The translations under genes were made by a program, and so were the position numbers. The notes beneath the pieces are model-generated. The model saw nothing but the letters and a program-made list of their open reading frames with translations. It had not been told where the DNA came from and did no database searches. This document shows, in pieces, positions 10,217-19,873 of a stretch of DNA of 64,000 bases; position 1 is the stretch's first letter, and every line of letters begins with the position of its first letter. Location of the stretch: assembly GCF_002900365.1 (NCBI RefSeq), contig NZ_CP025981.1, positions 1 to 64,000 of the forward strand, in the 5' to 3' direction. The DNA is from Escherichia marmotae (GTDB taxonomy: Bacteria; Pseudomonadota; Gammaproteobacteria; Enterobacterales; Enterobacteriaceae).

Positions 10217-12476
10217 AGCCGTTTTCATGCAGCCGCTGGCCTAACACCTCTTCGGCCATCTGACTGTAAATCTGCGTTTCAATTTCCCGCATGACCTGGG
10301 CTCCCGCTTCCCTTTCCGCATCCGCATCGTCGGTCAGACCTGATGCGTTCAACCGCTCTGCCACCCGCTGAGGATACTCATTCTCCAACATCTCATACTT
10401 CTGCTCTTCTGCCTGTGCCCAGCGACCAGCTTCCGTGCGTTTCAGTACAGCGTGCCATGGTCCCCAGAGGGCGAACCAGTCCGTAAATTCATTCTCTTCA
10501 CGGCTTCTGACCATGGCTTCGGCAGTGCGGAGGTCATTTTCTGTCACCCCCGACACACCATAGAAACGCATTTCCCTCACGGCAGTGGAGAGCTGCAGTT
10601 TCTCCGCGAGCATGGTCTGGAAGGCCAGGTAGACTTCTATCTCATCCACAAAATGGAGCGTCCTGACTTTATCCCGGGCAATGTCTTCCAGAACTTCGAG
10701 GCGGAACATTTCCCTGCCCAGCGAGAGCAGCGCACCGGGGGTATTATCGAAAAGGCCTTCTGAGGCCTGATGGACCAGGAGGGATTTTTGCAGGTTATTC
10801 CATGTGAGTGCGACGCGGTCCTCACAGCTCTGGGTGGCATCAGCGGTAACAGCAAAGCTGTGCTGGCGGAGTTCTGCAGAGGTGCTGAGTTTTCCCAGGA
10901 AAGCACTGACCTGCTGACGGAATCCCGTGGTATTGCGGGCCGAGACAGTGTCAGCAAGGCGGTCGAGGAAGGCGGAGAATATGGCGGCATTCTCTTCGTC
11001 TTTAAATGCTGTCCATATCTGAGAAACCTGTGACTGCTGTGATTCCGGGAACCATGCGGCCACAGCCTCAGGGAGGGAACGGACAGGAGCATGTTGTTGC
11101 CCGTTGCCCATGGAGAAGTGGATCTGCGGTCCACGGTAGCCCGGGGAAGACATCAGTTGCTGCAGGGACTGCAGGGTACGGTCTGACAGCGGGTTGCTTT
11201 CAAGAACAACCAGACTGCGTTCATTGAGGTCAGTGATACTTTCCGGAATATGAGTGAGCTGATTCTGGTTGAAGAAGAACATTCTCCTCATTTGATTATT
11301 TCCCGCAGGGAAAACTGGCAGACTTTCCAGCGCATTACTTTCCGCACAGACCAGTTTCAACGCTGCAGGTAATGCAGGGAGCGTGGTCAGGCGATTATTG
11401 CGGACATTAAGACATTCCAGTGATTCAGGCAATCCGGAGAGGACGGCGATATTGTTGCCGGATGCACTAAGGTTTTTCAGTGATGTCGGTAATTCAGGGA
11501 GAGCTGATAGTTGGTTGTCGGTTGCATCAAGATTTTTCAGTGATTCGGGTAATTCCGGGAGAGTGGACAGGCGATTTTTACTCACGTCAAGAACTTCCAA
11601 TGATTCTGGCAGTTCAGGAAGAGCGGATAGCACGTTGTAACTCGTATCAAGATCTTTCAGCGATTCCGGTAGTTCTGAAAGTCCGAGCAGGCGATTGAGC
11701 CTCACATCAAGAACTTTCAATGATCCGGGCAGTTCAGGGAGAGCGGACAGATGATTGCTACCCACCTCAAGAGCTTCCAATGATCCTGGTAGTTCAGGAA
11801 GAGCAGAGAGTCGGTTGTGGCTCACGTTAAGGATTTTCAGTGATGCTGGCGGATCAGGGAGAATTGATATCTGATTTCCATAAGCATATATCTCTTCAAG
11901 AGATAATGGTAGTTCAGGAAGAGCAGAGAGTCGGTTGTTACTCACGTTAAGGATTTTCAGTGATACTGGTAGTTCAGGGAGCATCGATAGCTGATTTCCG
12001 TAAACATGAATCTCTTCAAGAGATAATGGTAGTTCAGGAAGTGTGGACAAACAATTACCGTTCACGCGAAGAACTTTCAATGACACCGGCAATTCAGGGA
12101 GGGTCGCCAGCTGATTACACTGTGCCTCGATTTTTTCAAGGGAATGAGGTAACCGGGGAAGTGACGTTAAAGCATTGTCGTTAATTTTGAGATAACCTAT
12201 ATGCTCAGGCAATGAGGGAAGGGATGTCAGATTTAATGCCGACAAATCCAGATGACTTTCGTTATTCTCCAGACACAGTTTTAACCGGGTAAGTGCTAAT
12301 TCCCTGTTTTCACCTGGTGTGCCATTTCTTTCCCAATCTGACCACTGAGAAAGACACTGCTCAATCATGGAGTGAATATCTGCAGACAAGGGGAGAGGAT
12401 GATGTCCTGTTGATAATTTGTTGTTGTTCTTATTATTTGATGATAAACATGGAAAAATGCGGCTTAACATATTCAA
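10197..12476 (-). CDS. ipaH: IpaH-family E3 ubiquitin ligase effector with expanded LRR domain
   Basis: A 759-residue IpaH protein, a type III-secreted ubiquitin ligase that acts in the host cell. The N-terminal secretion region is followed by the pre-LRR helix (WSDWERNGTPGENRELALTR, about residues 45-64). About 17 leucine-rich repeats of 20 residues follow (roughly 75-420), then the NEL catalytic domain. The NEL nucleophile is Cys551 in SCEDRVALTWNN. Usual IpaH proteins are 530-580 residues with 6-9 LRRs, so this one is exceptionally long; the repeat DNA is a visible tandem of about 60-base units. The last third matches the ipaH at 44551-46218. A poor MxiE-box match (12528-12544) lies upstream but lacks a good -10 element, so regulation is uncertain. 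Transcription would run toward the IS256 element. The frame is intact. Confidence 0.95.
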   Translation of the reverse strand: MNMLSRIFPCLSSNNKNNNKLSTGHHPLPLSADIHSMIEQCLSQWSDWERNGTPGENRELALTRLKLCLENNESHLDLSALNLTSLPSLPEHIGYLKINDNALTSLPRLPHSLEKIEAQCNQLATLPELPVSLKVLRVNGNCLSTLPELPLSLEEIHVYGNQLSMLPELPVSLKILNVSNNRLSALPELPLSLEEIYAYGNQISILPDPPASLKILNVSHNRLSALPELPGSLEALEVGSNHLSALPELPGSLKVLDVRLNRLLGLSELPESLKDLDTSYNVLSALPELPESLEVLDVSKNRLSTLPELPESLKNLDATDNQLSALPELPTSLKNLSASGNNIAVLSGLPESLECLNVRNNRLTTLPALPAALKLVCAESNALESLPVFPAGNNQMRRMFFFNQNQLTHIPESITDLNERSLVVLESNPLSDRTLQSLQQLMSSPGYRGPQIHFSMGNGQQHAPVRSLPEAVAAWFPESQQSQVSQIWTAFKDEENAAIFSAFLDRLADTVSARNTTGFRQQVSAFLGKLSTSAELRQHSFAVTADATQSCEDRVALTWNNLQKSLLVHQASEGLFDNTPGALLSLGREMFRLEVLEDIARDKVRTLHFVDEIEVYLAFQTMLAEKLQLSTAVREMRFYGVSGVTENDLRTAEAMVRSREENEFTDWFALWGPWHAVLKRTEAGRWAQAEEQKYEMLENEYPQRVAERLNASGLTDDADAEREAGAQVMREIETQIYSQMAEEVLGQRLHENGSSLSHP

Positions 12477-12544
12477 TCCTTATCTTTAAAATTTTATTTT
12501 TATTTTAATGTTAAGAAACCTTAATTTATATAAAGAACCGATAC

Positions 12545-12966
12545 TTTCTCCGCTTTTAACGGATTAAAACCACCTGAATCCTTAACAATATAATGTCTGT
12601 GTAAGTTCACAGAGGTATTGCAATTACCTTCGGATAGGTAAGGGGAGATCGCACTATGCTAATGCAGCATCTGATGGGTGGCTATCCTAAGTACTACCAA
12701 ACGGGCGAAAAGAAATCCGTCCTTCAGTTCTATACAATGTAAAACAGTTAATGATGAACAGGCACAGCAACGCGTTCTGACGACGTAGCTTACTATTCGC
12801 AGCTATTTAGCAGTCGTATACTACGATGTCTCTCGCGCTGCCTGCCGTATTCGCATATGCCTACAGGTAGCCCTTTCGGGCTTTTCCAGTATTTTGTCAA
12901 CAGATACAGATTTGCTATTGGTAGTTCGCAATAATTAACAAATAAAGAAAATACTATTTTTTATTT
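12545..12966. other. Intergenic region, fragments only
   Basis: No gene is seen. A stretch of about 45 bases around 12718-12765 (TCCTTCAGT, then CAATGTAAAA and GTTAATGATGAACAGG) is repeated with changes at 15073-15120. An IS630-end-like GCAGCTATTTAG occurs near 12800. These look like remnants of insertion sequences. Confidence 0.5.
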
Positions 12967-14655
12967 TCACAAGAACATACTTGCAAAATTAGGTGCGTAA
13001 TCTTTAAGTACATCATAGGTAAGCTTTTTATAAATGGCGTTTTCAAAATTAGACATAAGATATACTCCATATTGTCTTTCTGCATCTACATCACCAAATA
13101 AATTTTGTTCAGATAGCTGATATGACAATTGTGATGAGAAATCTTTCTCCATATATGCATATAATTCTTCCATGGTACGCTCATAACGTTTTGGGGCAAT
13201 TCGCTTAATTACAGAATGCCAGGGCTGCCATTTTGAAAACCATGATGGAAAGTCATTTTCCTCTCGTATTTTAACGAGGTTTTTCGCATTGTCTATATCA
13301 TTTTCTGTAATGTTAGATATATTAAAGTATCTCATTTCTTTTACAGCGGTCGAAAGTTTCAACTCGTCTGAAAGTTTGCACTGTAATGCCAACCATACTT
13401 CAATTTCATCCTCAGCATCTAACTCTTTAACTTTGGCATGTGATATTTCTTCCAAAACCTCAATCCTAAACATTTCTTTAGCTATATTAAAGAAAGATGG
13501 AATGTTATTATCGTATTCTCCATTTTCAGCATTGTATACTTTTAAAGCTCTTTGCATATGATTCCAGGTTAAACTCACACGATCTTCACATGTCTCTGTT
13601 GCGCCATATGCAATGCAGAAAGATCGTTTTTTTAACTCTGACACCTTGTCAATTTCAGAAAGCCAGGTTGACACTTTTAGTGCGAATTCATCATTATTTA
13701 ATGAGTTTACTGTATCATATAATCTTAAAATAAAATTTTTAAATGCATCTGCATATTCCGCATTATTTTCAGCTTCCCATTGAAGAGCAACTAAAATTCT
13801 TTCTCCCGGAGGATACCATCCAGCAACTAATACATTTAAAGGTCTGGAAACTCTATCACTAATTAGACATAAATTATTTGATGAATGGTAATACACAGTG
13901 GGCCCTTGGTAACTTAACTCAAATGAATTTTTATTCAACAACATTAACGACTCTTCATCTAGCGGGTTGTTTTTTATATATATAACCGCCTCTGGATTTA
14001 GGCTAAATATATTATTTGTAATATGTTTTATATTATTTTTAGAAAATGAAATTTTACTAATCCCTGTTGGGATGTTTTGAGGCAAACAAAACAATTTATT
14101 TTCAGCTGCATAAAATGCAACCAAACTGGAAGGAAGGTTATCATCAATTGTTTCTATCTGATTTCTACAAACAGAAATCACCTCTATGGATTCAGATAAT
14201 TTAGGTAATTTTACCAATTGATTGTCTTCAACAATCAATCTTTTCATAGAGTTCGGGAGAGATGGTAAATGAGTTAATTTATTATTGCATAATTCAATAC
14301 ACTCCAGATGGGGAGGAAAACATTTTATTTCGTTAATATTGTTGTTATTTGCAAGTATAATTCGCAAGCTTTCAGGAAGCTCACCCAAATAAGATATATT
14401 ATTATCATTTATATTCAGGTATTCTATTGAAGAGGGCAGATCAGGTAGTGACCTTAACCCTAAACCACTTAAATCAACACTGCCTGCGTTCCTGTTAAGA
14501 CAATCGATTAATATACTAATCGCTATGTCCCTGTGCTCTCCGGGTTCATACTGTTTTTCCCATGAACTCCATCTGGAAAGCAATATTTCTTTATTTTCAT
14601 GTGAACAACAAACCATTGGCATGTAGACAGGGGATAAAATATTTAATTTATTCAT
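12967..14655 (-). CDS. ipaH: Divergent IpaH-family E3 ubiquitin ligase effector
   Basis: A 562-residue IpaH-type protein. The pre-LRR helix (SRWSSWEKQYEPGEHRD) is followed by about nine LRRs (residues 70-260) and a complete NEL domain with nucleophile Cys356 in TCEDRVSLTWNHMQ. Unlike the other ipaH copies here, the NEL part is strongly diverged (for example LDAEDEIEVWLALQCKLSDE and the C-terminus NFASMFL). Its DNA is much more AT-rich, so it is not a recent duplicate and may come from another source. Substrate choice lies in the LRRs and cannot be predicted. A weak MxiE-box-like sequence (14695-14711, 12 of 16 positions) lies upstream without a clear -10. The start ATG at 14655 gives the normal family length. 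Confidence 0.92.
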   Translation of the reverse strand: MNKLNILSPVYMPMVCCSHENKEILLSRWSSWEKQYEPGEHRDIAISILIDCLNRNAGSVDLSGLGLRSLPDLPSSIEYLNINDNNISYLGELPESLRIILANNNNINEIKCFPPHLECIELCNNKLTHLPSLPNSMKRLIVEDNQLVKLPKLSESIEVISVCRNQIETIDDNLPSSLVAFYAAENKLFCLPQNIPTGISKISFSKNNIKHITNNIFSLNPEAVIYIKNNPLDEESLMLLNKNSFELSYQGPTVYYHSSNNLCLISDRVSRPLNVLVAGWYPPGERILVALQWEAENNAEYADAFKNFILRLYDTVNSLNNDEFALKVSTWLSEIDKVSELKKRSFCIAYGATETCEDRVSLTWNHMQRALKVYNAENGEYDNNIPSFFNIAKEMFRIEVLEEISHAKVKELDAEDEIEVWLALQCKLSDELKLSTAVKEMRYFNISNITENDIDNAKNLVKIREENDFPSWFSKWQPWHSVIKRIAPKRYERTMEELYAYMEKDFSSQLSYQLSEQNLFGDVDAERQYGVYLMSNFENAIYKKLTYDVLKDYAPNFASMFL

Positions 14656-15440
14656 GAGATTTCAATAATATGTAAAAAACATACAACATTACCATTGTAA
14701 AAATATGATAATATTTAAATCTTAAGGTTATCAGGAGCAACAACAATTAGCTGACACTAACAACAATTAATTATAAAAGTCATTGATATAACATTGCGAT
14801 AATATTTTGCACAATAACGCTTCTTGTTGATTTTAACTGCGCACTCTCAAGGTTAAAATGACAGCATGTCATAGTCCATTCTCGTTAAAAGCTGCGCGGC
14901 ATTGTACCTGCCACCCAGTTCTTTCATTGATTTTTTATTGTCATTAACTCAGTACTCCGCCGCGAACTCTGGTAGCCGAAATCACCGGGGAAACGTTTCA
15001 CCAGTTGTACCAACAGCGTACAAATTTGTTCAAACTACCATGTACGTCCGCGACCAGGAGGCAGAGGAACCAATCCTTCAGTACCATACAATGTAAAAAA
15101 GTTAATGATGAACAGGTACATAACGTCATTCGTACTCTGTTTAATATCGACATGATAAACAGTGATGGTCAGGGCAGCTATGCCGGAGGCTCCCAGAAAG
15201 ATAATCCTCTGACCAGAAAAATAATTTCCAGATACTGACGCAAGTGTCTTGAAGTTCATTGTGTATATCTAAAAACGTTAAAAACCTGAAGTTCAGGCAC
15301 ATGTTCGATTTTTTTTATAATTCTTCATGAAACCCCATCAATTAATTTTACAAATCATGTTATAATTTATCGATAAATGAGTCGCAAGAATAAAATCCAT
15401 TATTTTGTTTATTGTGCTCATTATTATACCAAGGGGGGAT
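14656..15440. other. Intergenic region with IS relics
   Basis: AT-rich sequence with no supported gene. 15073-15120 repeats the fragment seen at 12718-12765. 15228-15270 (CAGATACTGA, then AGTGTCTTGAAGTTCATTGT) is the end of an IS630-like element also found near 31690 and 54815. The remainder holds the promoter region of the AraC-type gene that follows. Confidence 0.5.
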
Positions 15441-16295
15441 ATGACTAAAAAAGAGATCATTACAAGTGTTATTAAAAGGATTGAAGCCAAATTACAGAAA
15501 AGAGAAAATATTAGTGTTGATGAAGTTGCTGCTATTTCAGGGTATAGCAAACGATACATACAAAAAATATCACAAGAAATTATTGGCATGAAGATTAGCA
15601 AATATATAAAAAAAAGAAAGCTGACTCAAGCAGCTATTTTAATAAAACTAACAAAAAAAAGCATTTATCATATCGCAATGGATTTAAATTATTCAACACA
15701 ACAGTCCTTTGCAAGATCATTTTGTAAAGAATTTAAGGTATCCCCATTAAAGTATAGACTTAAAGATGATTTTGATTGCTCTGCACTACTTCCAAATTAC
15801 ACACTTAACTTACAACCCATTAAAATAAAACAGGGAAGCCTTAACCACTTAAGGCTAAAAGTTGAGAACTTTAACTATCAAGACTCTTTATTAAATGATG
15901 ACTACAAAGCCCGTAATAATAGAATTAGAAAGGACAAGATAAAAAAAGTTTTATCATCAAAAAACGAAGCTATTGTGGTTTCAAAATTTGAACCCAAAAG
16001 CCTTCTTGATTTGAATGTAGACTTAAATGTTATGATTGGCTATAAAGACGAAAAAAAATATAATTATGAAATCATGAAAAAAAAATATTGGATTATAGAA
16101 TACCATGGAACATGGGACGATTACATTATATTTGGGCGTTTCTTTTTGTGCTATTGCGATATAGCATTTGATAGCTTCATCCTGGAAAAGATAAGGCTCA
16201 ATGGGGAAAATGATAATGGTGAACAAATATATCATTCAATAATATATTTACCTATGACACCCTCCGAGCAAGCAGGTAATTCATCCAATCAGTAG
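15441..16295 (+). CDS. AraC-family regulator with N-terminal DNA-binding domain (Rob-like)
   Basis: A transcriptional regulator of about 284 residues. The AraC/XylS DNA-binding domain is at the N-terminus (residues 1-105). Its first helix-turn-helix is ISVDEVAAISGYSKRYIQK and its second contains YHIAMDLNYSTQQSFARSF followed by the family FKVSPLKYR motif. The remaining 180 residues form a lysine-rich region that could be a GyrI-like effector domain. This arrangement and length resemble Rob rather than VirF, where the domain is C-terminal. I chose ATG 15441 because a purine-rich GGGGGG ribosome site precedes it; an upstream in-frame ATG lacks one. It is AT-rich, stands alone, and is followed at once by a truncated IS21-type element. 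Its targets are unknown. Confidence 0.8.
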   Translation: MTKKEIITSVIKRIEAKLQKRENISVDEVAAISGYSKRYIQKISQEIIGMKISKYIKKRKLTQAAILIKLTKKSIYHIAMDLNYSTQQSFARSFCKEFKVSPLKYRLKDDFDCSALLPNYTLNLQPIKIKQGSLNHLRLKVENFNYQDSLLNDDYKARNNRIRKDKIKKVLSSKNEAIVVSKFEPKSLLDLNVDLNVMIGYKDEKKYNYEIMKKKYWIIEYHGTWDDYIIFGRFFLCYCDIAFDSFILEKIRLNGENDNGEQIYHSIIYLPMTPSEQAGNSSNQ

Positions 16296-16326
16296 AACAG
16301 TCGGATCAAAGTCCGAATAGTGACAC

Positions 16327-17741
16327 CTAATTCTGTGTTTTCAGTGCACGGGCACATGCTGCGTTAAGTCTGGCTTTGCTGTATTTCTTGTGCAGGTTCA
16401 GAAGCCCCAGACAGAACCGGTAGCTTTGTTCCGGATGGGGTCGTGAGTTCAGGATATGAAGGACGTAGTCATGGGTTTCACTGCCAACTCGCGCAGCCCA
16501 CTCCAGAAGTCGTTCCGGTGTCCAGGTGGCGTGCTGGCGATGTGCCTCCGGCATATGCTCTTCACGGGTGCTGTAACCGTAGTTGCGGTTGCGGGGATGT
16601 ACTGCAACTTCCTGCCCCTGATTGAACAGCCTGACCAGCTCACCCGAGACCCAGGCTTCCAGCTGTAAGCCCAGCAACGAACAGGGTACCGAGTAATAAT
16701 GTTTGTCGATCTCCACGTGGTAATCTGCATGGACTCTGACTTTTTTCACCAGGGTGTAGCTGTAACTGGCCTCCGGAAGCGGCTTCAGCTCCGGTTTATC
16801 AAGCTGGATGAAGAGAGCGGTCCGTGAACATCCCAGTTTCTGCATGACCTTGTTATTCAGCCTTTCCAGCAGCTCCCGGAGCCGCTGATTCAGTGATGCC
16901 AGACTGTAGAAGGTCTCATGCCTGATACGGGCCATGATCCAGCGTTCAACAACCTGGACACCCACTTCAGCTTTGGCTTTATCTTTCGGTTTACGCGGCC
17001 GCGCTGGTATGACGGCAACATTGTAGTGCTCAAGCATCTGCTGGTAGGTTGGATTAACGTCAGATCATACTTACAAGCCCGTGACGTGGCGCTTTTCAGA
17101 TTGTCCGGAACAACAAGCTCAGGAACACCGCCAAGCCACTGGAAGCAGCGAACATGGCTCATAACCCAGTCCTCAAGCTGCTGGGACCAGGTGGCCTCTG
17201 CCCATATGTAACTTGACGCCCCGAGAACGGCCACGATGATCTGCGCGGTTCTTATTTCCCCGGTATCAGGGTTGATAATGTCAACAGTTGGCCCACAGTA
17301 GTCAACGAAGAGCTTTTCGCCAGCTTTATGGACCTGGCGCATTGATGGCGAGGTGGTTTTCTGCCATTCGCGGTACATCCGGCAATAATGGTTATAACTG
17401 TAAAAACCGCCAGGATTGCGCTCACTATACTCTTCCCAGAGCAGTTGCAGCGTCACGCATTTATTACGCAACTCTTTATGCACCGTAGCCCAGTCTGGCA
17501 GGGAGTGCTTCTTCATCTTCACCTGCGTTTGCAGGAACGCATGCTTTAGTGCTGCATCATCCCATTCTGCAGGCAACGGCCACTGCTTAATACCAAGCTG
17601 AGCCGCCCGATTGGCATACCTGGATACGACAGAGGGTGAGATCGCGAGACTACGGCCTATCTGACGATGGCTGAGTCCGGAACCATATTTAAGTCTAAGT
17701 ATTTCTTTGAGTTTTCTCATAGAGATTGGCGCTGTCGGCAT
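16327..17741 (-). pseudogene. IS21-family transposase IstA, frameshifted
   Basis: The 5' frame (17741 to about 17065) encodes the N-terminal helix-turn-helix (LSHRQIGRSLAISPSVVSRY) and the first DDE blocks (KLFVDYCGPTVDI, VPDNLKSATSRACKYD). Reading then shifts near 17062. The rest (17037-16327) carries the final Glu region (AEVGVQVVERWIMAR) and the C-terminal Mu-type domain. Restoring one frame would join KYD to VNPTYQQMLEHYN. The ATPase helper IstB is missing, so the element is inactive. Confidence 0.88.
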
Positions 17742-17934
17742 AGGTATCCTTCACCGTAATGGCAAAAGATACAGATCAACACACCTGTGAAGTTCCAGTA
17801 ACATTGATAGAGATCACCGAATAACAAAGTGAGTCAAAAGTGATCTCCATCGATGTTATTCAGCGATCTGCTCAAATGTTATTACCCGATCTCGATGGAT
17901 GTTATTGGGCGATCTCCGTTCATGAAAATACGCA
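16327..17934 (-). mobile_element. IS21-family element, 3' truncated
   Basis: The element's outer end is TGCGTATTTTCATGAACGG (minus strand, ending at 17934). It is followed inward by several repeats of a TGTTATT..CGATCT type, the multiple terminal repeats typical of IS21. It contains a frameshifted istA. istB and the other end are absent: sequence after istA at about 16327 is unrelated. Its outer end interrupts a relE-type toxin gene. Confidence 0.85.
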
Positions 17935-17958
17935 GTCAAAAGCCAGTTCATAGGTCAT
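17935..17958 (-). pseudogene. RelE/StbE-type toxin, only first eight codons left
   Basis: Directly after the antitoxin gene, and overlapping its end, is the start MTYELAFD of a RelE/StbE-family mRNA interferase. The sequence meets the end of the IS21-family element exactly after the eighth codon (17935/17934). The remaining toxin is not found in the window. This leaves the upstream antitoxin as an orphan. Confidence 0.75.
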
Positions 17959-18199
17959 CCAGGTTAACCTTCACAATTTCCGGGTTTTTCATGCGCTCAT
18001 CAGCAACAGCGTTTAACTCAGCATCTTCAGCGAGTGCCCGATAGTAGGCGTAAAGTTTTGGTGGAACGCAATAGAATGCCGGTTCGTTTCGGTTCAGGAT
18101 CGCAACGGCGTCCCCTTCACCTTCAGCTACGGTTCCCATAGGATTTTTTTTCAGGTCAGTAATACTGGCTGCTGTGGTTGTCAGGATTTGATAGCTCAT
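17948..18199 (-). CDS. RelB/StbD-type antitoxin (orphan)
   Basis: An 83-residue antitoxin of the Phd/YefM-StbD type. The N-terminal fold has SITDLKKNPMGTV and AVAILNRNEPAFYCVPPKLY, and the acidic C-terminal tail (EIVKVNLDDL) binds the toxin. A GGAGGG ribosome site precedes ATG 18199. Its partner toxin is truncated after eight codons by the IS21-family element, so this antitoxin can no longer form a module, though it may still bind its operator or cross-neutralise a related toxin. It looks intact. Confidence 0.85.
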   Translation of the reverse strand: MSYQILTTTAASITDLKKNPMGTVAEGEGDAVAILNRNEPAFYCVPPKLYAYYRALAEDAELNAVADERMKNPEIVKVNLDDL

Positions 18200-18470
18200 A
18201 AGCCCTCCGTTTGTCTTATTGTTATAATAGCATCTTTAAAAGCACTCTTAAAAGTGCTTGTATTGAGAAAAACATCAGAACAGGTAAGATATGGCTCTTT
18301 CCGAAATCGCCTTAAAACGTTCTGTAACGCATTCTGAGCATTTTTTCCGTTTCGTTGTACTCAACCCAGGATTAACGGCTTTTAACGCCACTCAAGGCTT
18401 CTTAGCGGCCTTGTTGCTGTGATCTGTTGTCATGATCCGGATAGCAATTCAATTTTGATCAAAATTTCCG
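18200..18470. other. Antitoxin promoter region and unassigned sequence
   Basis: Upstream of the antitoxin, around 18215-18265, are AT-rich promoter-like sequences with repeated AAAAGTGCTTG/AAAGCACTCTT motifs (near 18235-18260) that could form an operator palindrome. No further gene is seen. Confidence 0.4.
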
Positions 18471-19701
18471 CAAGGAGGAGATTATTGAGGCACTTTCCCC
18501 TACCTGTAATAGGTAACAGTGCCCCAATAATAATTGAATTAGTTTATTAGCTTCATCGCGTTTTTTTGCCTCTTTCATATTGAGAGTTATTGGTTTTGAA
18601 AAAACGTTCATCACGAGTCTGTGTGTTTTTTTACTGCATCGCATATTAATTCTGCGCCACCGCCTATAACCATAACATGAGTATAACCAGAAAATTCATT
18701 GAGCGTATTTAACACGTTGCTCAAGTTTACGAAGTGCTTCATTCATTGCTTCGGTGATTATTGATATTTTGTTCTCATCATTAATTCGTTGCTTCAGATA
18801 ATTGTTATCTTTTCTGTGAATAATTATATCATCAGCAAGATAGCTGCTTCCTTTTGTCCTCGCAAGAGAAAGGGCATCTTTTACTGCAGATGCTACGCAA
18901 CATGAAAATCTTCATCACCGCTCTACAAAAAGCAGAGCTTGAACGCCTTCACGATACCAGTCGTGGTTTCTTGTTTTCGGATGATAGTCTTTCCATTCCG
19001 GTAAGCACAAAATTCTCTCTGCGGGTATTTCTTTTCCTCGCAAATAAAATCATTATCTGCTCATTATTTTTATTACGATAAACCCATCGTAATTCGCTGG
19101 CAGTAATGCCACAACCATAGACAATTGACTTATTGGCAATCTTCTTAACGGAATCAATAATCCCATCGACACAAAACATAACCACTTTGTTTCGTATTAA
19201 TGTCTGAAACTCCAGGCCAGCTTTACTTGTCTTTGCCCATAGTTCATCTATGTGATATTTTGAATAAATCGATTTTATGACATTGTATTTATTATGATTC
19301 TTTAAAAAAGACCTGAAGTCAATACCTCGAGAATCATCATTCAGTAATTTACTGAATAACATGATCTGTATTATATCTATTAGGCCTTATACGACTCCAT
19401 ACCGCATTAGTTAAGGTATTTTGCGTGATAATGTCTTTATGAGAGAGGTCATTAATCCCCTTAATTGCTTTAACCACTTTCTCTCTGGGAGCATCAAGTC
19501 CATAAACAATATATCCAGGACGAAAATGTAAAGCCACCTCCATGTCATTCCCTTGAAATGTAATGTTTTTTCGTTAATAACATCCGGGGAAAGTTGCACA
19601 TTTTGTAAATCAAGGTCCACTCCTTCAGGTAAACCTTCCGCACTAATGTTCCATATGGCTTTTTTGAATATTTATCATGAACCATCACAGATAACTTTCA
19701 T
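18471..19701 (-). pseudogene. ParM/StbA-like partition ATPase relic with unassigned middle
   Basis: On the minus strand a start at 19701 gives MKVICDGS, reminiscent of the phosphate-1 loop opening of plasmid actins (StbA/ParM). The last third, in shifting frames, clearly follows ParM: SSYLADDIIIHRKDNNYLK, then [24 protein letters not shown], then [11 protein letters not shown] near 18650-18690. The middle is a frame of about 137 codons (18949-19362, with ASELRWVYRNKNNEQ), plus pieces at 19349-19620, that I cannot assign; I do not see the ParM centre there. Several frameshifts make this a pseudogene or a fusion of two relics. It probably represents a lost parMR/stbAB partition locus. Confidence 0.5.
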
Positions 19702-19873
19702 TTTTCGCTCATAAGAAGGTGCGGGAATATGGGGTGCAAGTGATGAGACTATTGAGGTAGGCTTTTACACAATCGCAGAAAGTTCCGTCACCAGCTTAAG
19801 GTCTTCGGATTTCCAAAACATGGTATGCAGGACGGGCTATGGGACAGTATTCAGCGCCAGCTTCCACAACACC

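Noticed and set aside
11246..12254. Regular 60-bp repeats that could suggest a CRISPR or satellite array
   Set aside because: They translate in frame into leucine-rich repeats of IpaH, with no spacers of constant length and no cas genes.
12528..12544. MxiE-box-like sequence before the 759-residue ipaH
   Set aside because: 13 of 16 positions match, but no TATAAT stands at the 19-bp spacing seen at the other boxes; left as unproven.
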